Of a stretch of DNA of 64,000 nucleotides, positions 16,711-23,286 are shown in pieces. This stretch comes from Streptomyces asiaticus (GTDB lineage Bacteria > Actinomycetota > Actinomycetes > Streptomycetales > Streptomycetaceae). Under the pieces are notes generated by a model. That model did not search any database. It was given only the letters and a program-made list of their open reading frames with translations, and was not told the DNA's origin. The DNA lies in contig NZ_JAGSHX010000006.1 in the NCBI RefSeq assembly GCF_018138715.1, positions 6,386,001 to 6,450,000 of the forward strand, written 5' to 3'. Position 1 is the stretch's first letter; each line of letters starts with the position of its first letter. The position numbers were made by a program, and so were the translations under genes.

Positions 16711-17856
16711 ATGAGGTCGTACAGCGGGTGGGTCGACGAGGGATTCGGCGGCGTCGCCGATGTGTTCGCGCGGAACTTCGAGGAGTTTCCCGAACTCGGG
16801 GCGGCCGTCACCGTCTTCGTCGGCGGGCGCAAGGTCGTGGAGCTGTGGGGCGGGGTCGCGGACGAGGGGACTGGGCGGGAGTGGGAGCGGGACACCGTCG
16901 TACCGGTGTTCTCCTGCGCCAAGGGCCTGGTGAGCGTCTGCGCCCACCTCCTCGCGCAGGAGGGGCGGCTGGATCTCGATGCCCCGGTGAGCCGGTACTG
17001 GCCGGAGTTCGGCCGGTACGGCAAGGAGGCCATCACCTCCCGGATGGTCCTCGGGCACCGGGCGGGGGTCCCCGTGCTCGACGGGGTGCTGACGTTCGAG
17101 GAGATCGCCGGCTGGGCGCCGGTGATCCGCGCCGTCGAGGAGCAGACGCCGCTGTGGGAGCCGGACACGTCGTACGAGTACCACGGCCAGGTCTTCGGCT
17201 TCCTCATCGGTGAGGTCATCCGGCGGATCACCGGGCACACCCCGGGCGCGTACTTCCGCCGGGCCGTGGGGGACCCGCTGGGGCTGCGGGCCTGGATCGG
17301 GCTGCCCGGGGCGGAGATGGACGGGCGGGCCCGGCTGGTCGAGGCCGAGGGGCGGCCCGGGATGCCGGGGCCCGAACATCTGCTGACCCGCATCGTGACC
17401 ATGAACGGCGCGCTGGTCTTCCCCGGCCTCGACGAGCCGCACGGCTGGAACGACCCGGCGCTGCTCGGCATGGAGCTGCCCGGCGCGGGCGCCACCGCGT
17501 CGGCGAGCGGGCTCGCCGGGCTGTACGCGGCGGCCGTGACCGGCATCGAGGGACGTCGGCGGCTGCTGGCCCCCGAGACCGTGGCGGACGCGGTCCGCGA
17601 GGTCTCGTCGGGTAAGGGCTGGCTGGGGTTCGACATGGGGGCACGCTGGGGTTCGGGCTTTCTGCTCGACTCGCCGTCGTTCCGGCCGATGCTGGGGGAG
17701 CGGAGCTTTGGCAATGACGGGGCGGGTGGGCAGTTCGCCTTCGGCGATGACGAGTTCGGCGTGGGCTTCGCGTATGTGGCCAACCGCATGATCGGCCACG
17801 GCGATGCGCGGGCCTCGCGGCTTGTCGCCGCCGTGCGGGGTTGTTTGGGCGGCTGA
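16711..17856 (+). CDS. Serine hydrolase, beta-lactamase class C/esterase family
   Basis: A 381-residue serine hydrolase of the class C beta-lactamase/DD-peptidase/EstB family. The catalytic SxxK is SCAK (Ser69-Lys72) after VVPVF, and a YxN-like element is YEYHG near residue 157. A late Gly-rich FGNDGAGGQFAF block replaces the KTG/HTG of true lactamases, as in carboxylesterases such as EstB. There is no signal peptide, so it is likely an intracellular esterase rather than a secreted lactamase. It ends at the border of GC-rich element C. Confidence 0.83.
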   Translation: MRSYSGWVDEGFGGVADVFARNFEEFPELGAAVTVFVGGRKVVELWGGVADEGTGREWERDTVVPVFSCAKGLVSVCAHLLAQEGRLDLDAPVSRYWPEFGRYGKEAITSRMVLGHRAGVPVLDGVLTFEEIAGWAPVIRAVEEQTPLWEPDTSYEYHGQVFGFLIGEVIRRITGHTPGAYFRRAVGDPLGLRAWIGLPGAEMDGRARLVEAEGRPGMPGPEHLLTRIVTMNGALVFPGLDEPHGWNDPALLGMELPGAGATASASGLAGLYAAAVTGIEGRRRLLAPETVADAVREVSSGKGWLGFDMGARWGSGFLLDSPSFRPMLGERSFGNDGAGGQFAFGDDEFGVGFAYVANRMIGHGDARASRLVAAVRGCLGG

Positions 17857-17860
17857 TCGT

Positions 17861-18752
17861 CCCCCACCCCGCCCCTCCCCGAAACCGGGGCCCCGCCCCG
17901 GACCCCCGCCGGGGCTCCGCCCCCGAACCCCGCTCCTCAATCGCCGGAGGGGCTGGGATGGGTTCCGCCGCAGCATCGATATGCGCCTCCGCCGCGGGGC
18001 AGGGGCTTCGCCCCCGGCCCCCCGGGGTCTGGAGGCGAAGCCCTGGCGGGGTTGAGGGCGAAGCCCCTGCGGGGTTTGGGGCGAGGCCCCGCGGGGGTTC
18101 GGGGCGGAGCCCCAACGGGGCCCGGGGCGGAGCTCCTGTGGGGTCCGGGGGCGGAGCCCCTGTGGGGTTCGGGGGCGGAGCCCCTGCGGGGTCTGGGGGC
18201 GAAGCCCCTCCGGAGCCCGGGGCAGAGCCCCGCCGGGGTCCAGGGCGAGGCCCCGCCGGGGTCCGGGGGCGGGGCTCCTGCGGGGTCCGGGGCGACGTCC
18301 CGCGGGGGTCCGGGGTGGCGCGCTCCTGTGGGGTCCGGGGTGGAGCTCCCGCAGGGCCCGGGGGCGGAGTCCCTGCGGGGCCAGGAGCGGAGCCCTGGTG
18401 GAGTCCGGGGCGAGGCCCCGCCGGGGTCCGGGGGCGGGGCTCCTGCGGGGTCCGGGGCAGAGCCCCGCCGGGGTCCAGGGCGAGGCCCCGCCGGGGTCCG
18501 GGGGCGGGGCTCCTGCGGGGTCCGGGGCGACGTCCCGCGGGGGTCCGGGGTGGCGCGCTCCTGTGGGGTCCGGGGTGGAGCTCCCGCAGGGCCCGGGGGC
18601 GGAGTCCCTGCGGGGCCAGGAGCGGAGCCCTGGTGGAGTCCGGGGCGAGGCCCCGCGGGGGTTCGGGGCGGAGCCCCAACGGGGCCCGGGGCGGAGCCCC
18701 GCCGGGGTGCTGGGGCGGAGCCCCAGTTGTGGGAAGGGGCGGGGAGGGGAAA
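17861..18752. repeat. GC-rich palindromic element C with 204-bp internal duplication
   Basis: About 890 bp bounded by the same inverted ends as elements A and B (left 17861-17886, right 18728-18752). It consists of degenerate GGGGCGGAGCCCC-type units. A 204-bp segment at 18217-18420 is repeated exactly at 18452-18655 by eye. It separates the convergent serine hydrolase and threonyl-tRNA synthetase genes, and the open frames across it are artefacts of composition. Confidence 0.85.
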
Positions 18753-18789
18753 GGAGCCCGCCGCAGGCGGCGCGGGCCCTCGGCACCCT

Positions 18790-20010
18790 CTACGCCGCGT
18801 CCCACAGGTCGGGGCTGTGCGACGTCACCAGCGCGTCGATCCGCGCCAGCGCCTCGTCGACCGGCCGCGGATCCAGCCGGCGGCCGTCCCGCAGCCGTAG
18901 GGCCACCCGGCCGTCCGCGGCCTCCCGGGCGCCCAGCACGGCCTGGTACGGGACGAGGCGGGCCGCCCGGATGCGGGCGCCCAGGGTGCCGCGGTCCGGT
19001 CCGGCCAGTTCCGCGCGCAGGCCGAGTTCATCGCACCCCCGGACGAGCTCCTCGGCCCGCCCCAGCTCGGCCTCGGAGACCGGCAGGACCACCAGCTGAG
19101 TGGGGGCCAGCCAGGCGGGGAAGGCCCCGCCGTGCTGCTCGATGAGATGGGCCACGGCCCGCTCCACACTGCCGATGATGCTGCGGTGGACCATGACCGG
19201 GCGGTGCCGGGCGCCGTCCGGGCCGATGTAGTGCAGATCGAACCGCTCGGGCTGGTGGAAGTCCACCTGCACGGTGGACAGGGTGGACTCCCGCCCCGCG
19301 CCGTCGGCGACCTGCACATCGATCTTCGGGCCGTAGAACGCGGCCTCGCCCTCCACCGCCTCGTACGGCAGCCCGGAGCGGTCCAGCACGTCGGTCAGCA
19401 GGGCGGTCGAGCGGCGCCACATCTCGGGCGCGGCGACGTACTTGCCGCCGGGGCCCGGGAGGGAGAGCCGATAGCGGGCCGGGGCGATGCCGAGTGCCTC
19501 GTACGCCCGGCGGATCATCTCCAGGGCGGCCGACGCCTCGTCGGCGACCTGGTCCAGGGTGCAGAAGATATGGGCGTCGTTCAGCTGGATGGCCCGCACC
19601 CGGGTCAGCCCGCCGAGCACCCCGGACAGCTCCGAGCGGTACATCCCGCCCAACTCGGCCATCCGCAGCGGGAGTTCGCGGTAGCTGTGGCCGCGGGAGC
19701 GGTAGATGGCCGCGTGGTGGGGGCACAGGCTCGGGCGCAGTACGACCTGCTCCGCGCCCAGGTCCATCGGCGGGAACATGTCGTCGCTGTAGTGCTCCCA
19801 GTGCCCCGAGAGCTCGTACAGCTCCCGTTTGCCGAGCACCGGCGAGTACACATGCCGGTAGCCCGCCCGCCGCTCGGCGGCGCGGATGTACTCCTCCAGG
19901 GTGTGCCGTACGGTCGCGCCGTCGGGCAGCCAGTACGGCAGGCCCGCGCCGATCAGCGGGTCGGTGTCGAACAGGCCCAGTTCACGGCCCAGCTTGCGGT
20001 GGTCGGACAT
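18790..20010 (-). CDS. Editing-domain-less threonyl-tRNA synthetase
   Basis: A 406-residue class II threonyl-tRNA synthetase holding only the catalytic and anticodon-binding domains; the TGS and editing domains (about 230 residues) of housekeeping ThrRS are absent. Motif 2 is present with zinc ligands Cys in RPSLCPHH, His in NDAHIFC and His in MVHRSIIGS; motif 3 is GSVERAVAHL. The anticodon domain starts at QLVVLPVSEAEL. ATG 20010 has GAGGAG 8 nt upstream. Duplicate ThrRS genes are known as self-resistance to ThrRS inhibitors such as borrelidin and obafluorin; whether this one has that role is unproven. Confidence 0.88.
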   Translation of the reverse strand: MSDHRKLGRELGLFDTDPLIGAGLPYWLPDGATVRHTLEEYIRAAERRAGYRHVYSPVLGKRELYELSGHWEHYSDDMFPPMDLGAEQVVLRPSLCPHHAAIYRSRGHSYRELPLRMAELGGMYRSELSGVLGGLTRVRAIQLNDAHIFCTLDQVADEASAALEMIRRAYEALGIAPARYRLSLPGPGGKYVAAPEMWRRSTALLTDVLDRSGLPYEAVEGEAAFYGPKIDVQVADGAGRESTLSTVQVDFHQPERFDLHYIGPDGARHRPVMVHRSIIGSVERAVAHLIEQHGGAFPAWLAPTQLVVLPVSEAELGRAEELVRGCDELGLRAELAGPDRGTLGARIRAARLVPYQAVLGAREAADGRVALRLRDGRRLDPRPVDEALARIDALVTSHSPDLWDAA

Positions 20011-20060
20011 CGCGGTCTCCTCGTCAACGTCGGTGGACATCGGGCGAGTGACCGCACGGC

Positions 20061-20090
20061 GAAGCCCCGGGGCACTCGCCCCGGGGCTTC
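20061..20090 (-). terminator. Attenuator terminator in the ThrRS leader
   Basis: A 12-bp perfect stem (20061-20072 with 20079-20090, GAAGCCCCGGGG) with a 6-nt loop lies between the leader peptide stop and the synthetase start. On the minus-strand RNA an upstream 7-nt segment (20120-20114, GTCCCGG) can pair with CCGGGGC (20084-20078) and open it. There is no U-run. Confidence 0.65.
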
Positions 20091-20105
20091 GGATCAGAAC
20101 ATCGA

Positions 20106-20168
20106 TCAGCGCGCCGGGACACTCTCCGGCGTCGTCGTCATCGCAATTGTCATCGCGGCGCGCTTCAT
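20106..20168 (-). CDS. Candidate threonine-rich leader peptide of the ThrRS gene
   Basis: A 20-codon open frame upstream of the synthetase whose middle reads MTIAMTTTPES, with four Thr codons, three consecutive (ACG x3 at 20138-20130). It ends at a UGA 15 nt before the terminator hairpin. A TACGTT -10 element at 20181-20176 would put the transcription start on the A of its ATG, so it may be translated leaderless. Starved ribosomes stalled on the Thr run would leave the antiterminator segment free. Inferred from sequence only. Confidence 0.6.
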   Translation of the reverse strand: MKRAAMTIAMTTTPESVPAR

Positions 20169-20257
20169 GCCGCTCAACGTAGCAAGGCCCGGCGCGGCCC
20201 GCCCGGTGATTTTCCGGGCGTACGCCACGCCGGGCCACGGCCCGCACGTTCGCCCGC

Positions 20258-20290
20258 CCGCACGCACGCATGCACGCACGCACAACGCAC
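20258..20290. repeat. Short GCAC/GCACAAC microsatellite
   Basis: Simple CGCACGCACG-type repeats upstream of the ThrRS leader promoter and just after the reductase stop codon. No function is apparent. Confidence 0.5.
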
Positions 20291-20310
20291 AACGCGGCAC
20301 GCGGTACCCG

Positions 20311-21501
20311 CTACGCCCCCTCCGGCAGCAGCTCCCCCACCGCGTCCCGCCACGCCGCCCGCGTCGCGACCGCCTGCCGCCACGTACGCACGGCCTTCGG
20401 CGGCATCCCGACGGCCAGCACACCGGCCACCCGGTCCCCGGAGCGGTAGACGGCCAGGAACTTCCGCTCCTCCAGCTCGCCCTCCACCACCGCGACCTCC
20501 TCATGGCCGCGCAGATACCCGTGCGCCTGGATCCGGAAGTCGTACTGGTCGGACCAGAAGTACGGCACCGGGGCGAACGGCCGCCGCTCCTCCGGGCGGA
20601 GGAGGTTGCGGGCCACGGCCATGCCCTGCTCGGTGGCGTTGGTCCGGTGCTCGATCCGCATCGCCGTGCCGAACAGCGGATTGTGCCAGCGGGCCACATC
20701 CCCCGCGCCGTACACCCCCGGCGCGGCGGCGCTGTACTCATCGCACTCCAGGCCGTCGCCCAGGGTGAGCCCACTGCCCTGCAGCCAGCCGGTGTTGGGC
20801 ACCGAGCCGATCGCGACCAGCACCTCGTCGGCCTCGACGAGCGTGCCGTCCGTCAGCCGCACCCCGCCGTCGGCCACCTCGGCCACCGCGACTCCGGTGC
20901 GCAGATCCACGCCGTGGTCGTGGTGGGCCTGGGCGAGCATCCGGCCGACCCGCTCGCCGACCGCCGGGGCCAGCGGCACCGGCGCCGGTTCCAGCAGCGT
21001 CACCTCCGCGCCCAGCCCTCGCGCGACCGCGGCCGCCTCGGCGCCCAGGAACCCGGCGCCGACCACCGCCAGCCGCCGCCTCGGGCCCAGCCGGTCCCGC
21101 AGGGCCAGGGCGTCGTCCAGGGTGCGCAGCACATGGGCGCGCTCCCCGCCGTCGCCGGGCAGCCGGCGCGGGCGGACGCCGGTGGCGATGACCAGGCCGT
21201 CGTACGGCACCCGCGCCCCATCGGCCAGCGCGACCGTACGGCCCGCGAGGTCGAGCCCGGTCGCGGCGACGCCGAGGCGCAGCTCCAGGCCGAGCGCGTC
21301 CAGATCGGCGGGGGCGCGCAGCGGCAGCCGGTCGGGTTCCCACTGACCGCCGAGGATCTGCTTGGACAGCGGTGGCCGGTCGTACGGGTGGTACGGCTCA
21401 TCGCCGATGAGCGTGAGCGTGCCCTCGTAGCCCTCCCGGCGCAGCGTTTCCGCCGCCGCCAGACCGGCGGCGGAGCCACCGACCACCACGAGCTGTTTCA
21501 C
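20311..21501 (-). CDS. Ferredoxin reductase (FAD/NAD(P)-dependent)
   Basis: A 396-residue pyridine-nucleotide-disulphide type ferredoxin reductase that would pass electrons from NAD(P)H to a ferredoxin feeding a P450. The FAD motif is VVVGGSAAGLAAAETL at residues 4-19. The NAD motif is VVGAGFLGAEAAAV near residue 145, and the second FAD contact GVYGAGDVARW lies near residue 265. DRPPLSKQ is the family block. GTG 21501 is preceded by GGAGG. It is in line with the ferredoxin and P450 at 23.0-24.5 kb, and the tnpB element separates it from them. Confidence 0.9.
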   Translation of the reverse strand: MKQLVVVGGSAAGLAAAETLRREGYEGTLTLIGDEPYHPYDRPPLSKQILGGQWEPDRLPLRAPADLDALGLELRLGVAATGLDLAGRTVALADGARVPYDGLVIATGVRPRRLPGDGGERAHVLRTLDDALALRDRLGPRRRLAVVGAGFLGAEAAAVARGLGAEVTLLEPAPVPLAPAVGERVGRMLAQAHHDHGVDLRTGVAVAEVADGGVRLTDGTLVEADEVLVAIGSVPNTGWLQGSGLTLGDGLECDEYSAAAPGVYGAGDVARWHNPLFGTAMRIEHRTNATEQGMAVARNLLRPEERRPFAPVPYFWSDQYDFRIQAHGYLRGHEEVAVVEGELEERKFLAVYRSGDRVAGVLAVGMPPKAVRTWRQAVATRAAWRDAVGELLPEGA

Positions 21502-21585
21502 CGGGTACCTCCGAGGATGCCCCGGCCTTCGAGCCGGGAAGGAATCGGACCCCTGCGGAGCAGGGCAAGGAAAGTGGAATCGCTG

Positions 21586-21744
21586 TCAGGGCGATTCGTT
21601 GTCTGCCGAGATGTCGCCGCGTCCGGCCTCAAGCCGGTGCAGGATCTCAGAGTTGAGGGACCTGCGGGCGCGCTTAGCCTCGGCGACCAGCCACGCGTGA
21701 AGGTCGGCGGGTAGGCGGAGCGTGATGCGTACTTCATGGTCCAT
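21586..21744 (-). CDS. Small ribbon-helix-helix (Arc-type) DNA-binding protein inside the tnpB element
   Basis: A 52-residue protein, below usual gene-finder cut-offs, starting MDHEVRITLRLPADLHAWLV and continuing AEAKRARRSLNSEILHRLEA, a clear Arc/MetJ-like ribbon-helix-helix (strand EVRITLRLP, helix A, RSLNSEILHRL helix B). It is divergent from tnpB with only 29 bp between the start codons. A TATGCT -10 element would make its mRNA leaderless. Probably a repressor of the shared promoter region, controlling the element; this is inference. Confidence 0.75.
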   Translation of the reverse strand: MDHEVRITLRLPADLHAWLVAEAKRARRSLNSEILHRLEAGRGDISADNESP

Positions 21745-21773
21745 GCAACCGAGCATAGTGGTAAAATGGTGTC
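21745..21773. promoter_or_regulatory. 29-bp divergent promoter between RHH gene and tnpB
   Basis: Plus strand: TAAAAT (21762-21767) is 6 nt before the tnpB ATG. Minus strand: TATGCT is 7 nt before the RHH ATG. Both fit leaderless transcripts. The gap is a natural binding site for the RHH protein. Confidence 0.5.
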
Positions 21774-22997
21774 ATGACGACACTGAAGAAGGGTTCGGGT
21801 GATGCCGGGCATGTCCGGCACACCTACCGGCTTCGCATGTCGTCGACCGCCCGCACGGCGCTGTGGGCCGAGTGGGACCGGTGTCGGTGGGTGTGGAACG
21901 AGTGCGTGGCCAAGTCCCGCCAGGTACACGTACACAACCGGCAGCACCCCGAGAAGCAGACCTGCGGTCCGGCGCAACTGGACAAGATGCTGACCGAGGC
22001 CCGCGCCAAGACGCCGTGGCTTTGCGAGGGCGCCTCGGTGCCGCAGCAGCAGACCATCCGGGACTTCGCCAAGGCCCGCTCCAAGGCACTCAAGGACATC
22101 GAGAAGCGACTGCCGGTCTGGCAGCGTGCGGGCATGCCCCGGCCGAAGAAGAAGCGGGAGGCGTTGCCGACCCTGAACTACACCACCCGGGGCTTCCGGC
22201 TGAAGGACGGCCGTCTGCACTTGGCGGGCGGCATCGTTGTGACGGTGGTGTGGTCGCGGGATTTGCCGTCGGCACCGTCCTCGGTACGTGTGTACCGGGA
22301 CAGCCTCGGGCACTGGTACGCCTCGTTCGTCGTCGCCGCCGAGACGCGTCCGCTCCCCGCCACCGGTCGAGTGATCGGCGTGGACTGGGGCGTCAAGGAG
22401 ACCGCCACTACCACGTCTGACGATCACGACCTTCCGCACGTCCAGCACGGGAAGACCGCGGCACAGCGCCTCGCCCGCTATCAGCGGATGATGGGCCGCC
22501 GGAAGCCCGCTCGTGGGCAGGCCGCGTCCAGGGGCTACCGCGAGGCGCAGCGGCAGGCCGCGAAGATGCACAAGAAGGTCGCCCGCCGGCGGCAGGACAC
22601 CGCACGCAAGTGGGCGAAGAAGGTTGTCCGCGACCACGACGCCATCGCCGTGGAGGACTTCCAGCCGAAGTTCCTCGCCAGAACCACTATGGCCCGCAAA
22701 GCGGCCGACGCGGCGATAAGCGCCACCAAGACGACCCTGATCGAGATGGGCCGCAAGCACGGGCGGGACGTCCGCCTCGTGCACCCCGCGCACACCACCA
22801 TGGACTGCGCGTCGTGCGGAGCGAGAACCAAGCACGCACTTCCTCTTTCGGAACGTACCTACACCTGCACCGCGTGCGGAGTCATGTCCCCAAGGGACAA
22901 GAACTCCGCACGTGTGATGCTGGTCCGGGCTGGTCTCATCCCGGCTGGTGTTGAGGGCGTAAGACCTCCTGGAGCGCTGCTCCAGGAGGCAGCCTGA
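21774..22997 (+). CDS. tnpB: TnpB RNA-guided endonuclease
   Basis: A 407-residue TnpB. The RuvC catalytic residues are all present: Asp204 in VIGVDWGVKE, Glu294 in IAVEDFQPK and Asp375 in SPRDKNSAR. The zinc finger is CASC (345/348) and CTAC (365/368). The N-terminal HTH-like part and the RKPARGQAASRGYREAQRQ bridge-helix-like stretch are intact. TnpB cleaves DNA guided by an omega RNA made from the right end of its element, helping the element persist. No frameshift is seen, so it looks active, although no TnpA is encoded here. Confidence 0.93.
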   Translation: MTTLKKGSGDAGHVRHTYRLRMSSTARTALWAEWDRCRWVWNECVAKSRQVHVHNRQHPEKQTCGPAQLDKMLTEARAKTPWLCEGASVPQQQTIRDFAKARSKALKDIEKRLPVWQRAGMPRPKKKREALPTLNYTTRGFRLKDGRLHLAGGIVVTVVWSRDLPSAPSSVRVYRDSLGHWYASFVVAAETRPLPATGRVIGVDWGVKETATTTSDDHDLPHVQHGKTAAQRLARYQRMMGRRKPARGQAASRGYREAQRQAAKMHKKVARRRQDTARKWAKKVVRDHDAIAVEDFQPKFLARTTMARKAADAAISATKTTLIEMGRKHGRDVRLVHPAHTTMDCASCGARTKHALPLSERTYTCTACGVMSPRDKNSARVMLVRAGLIPAGVEGVRPPGALLQEAA

Positions 22998-23036
22998 GTC
23001 AGGAATCCCTCTCCTTCAGGAGAGGGAGGACGTCAA
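22880..23036 (+). ncRNA. Putative omega RNA (reRNA) scaffold at the element right end
   Basis: By analogy with other TnpB systems, the 3' part of tnpB plus the right-end hairpin (23006-23027) should form the omega RNA, with the guide read from the flank starting at about 23037 (TTCTCGATCACCCG). The 5' limit is a guess. Confidence 0.45.
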
Positions 23037-23230
23037 TTCTCGATCACCCGTATCGCCGCCGCCGGGCAGACCACCGCGGACTCCCGCACATCGGCGTGGA
23101 GTTCGGGCGCGGGCTGTTCGTCCAGCAGGACCACGATGCCGTCCTCCTCCCGCTGGTCGAACACATCGGGTGCGATCATCACGCACTGCCCCGACGCCAC
23201 ACACTTGGGCACATCGACTTCCACACGCAT
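23033..23230 (-). CDS. [3Fe-4S]-type ferredoxin
   Basis: A 65-residue ferredoxin with three cluster cysteines (Cys10, Cys16 and Cys54 in VVCPAAAI) in the pattern CVASGQC...CP typical of actinobacterial P450 redox partners carrying a 3Fe-4S cluster. ATG 23230 has AAGGGAG 6 nt upstream. The stop codon (TCA on plus, 23033-23035) falls within the right-end GTCAA of the tnpB element, so the element may supply it. It lies 56 bp after the P450 gene. Confidence 0.9.
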   Translation of the reverse strand: MRVEVDVPKCVASGQCVMIAPDVFDQREEDGIVVLLDEQPAPELHADVRESAVVCPAAAIRVIEN

Positions 23231-23286
23231 GGTGACTCCCTTGCCTTCGCCGCTGCCGTCCCCGCTGCCTTCGTCGCCTTCGCCGC

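Larger units (their letters stand above)
21516..23036 (+). mobile_element. tnpB-only IS200/IS605 (IS1341-like) element
   Basis: An insertion of about 1.5 kb with tnpB, no tnpA, a small divergent RHH gene, and hairpins at both ends: 21521-21538 (CCCGGC/GCCGGG) and 23006-23027 (CCCTCTCC-TTCA-GGAGAGGG). The right end GAGGACGTCAA matches the usual right-end form of such elements and finishes at 23036. It lies between the reductase and ferredoxin genes. The left boundary is approximate. Confidence 0.8.

Noticed and set aside
16711-17856. Antibiotic-resistance beta-lactamase
   Set aside because: No signal peptide and no KTG/HTG triad; better fit to EstB-like esterases.
20010-20200. T-box riboswitch in the ThrRS leader
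   Set aside because: No T-box consensus (AGGGUGGNACCGCG) or specifier-loop layout; the Thr-rich peptide and hairpin fit ribosome-mediated attenuation better.
19132-21714. 860-codon plus-strand frame over ThrRS and reductase
   Set aside because: Antisense shadow; both minus-strand genes have full sets of family motifs.
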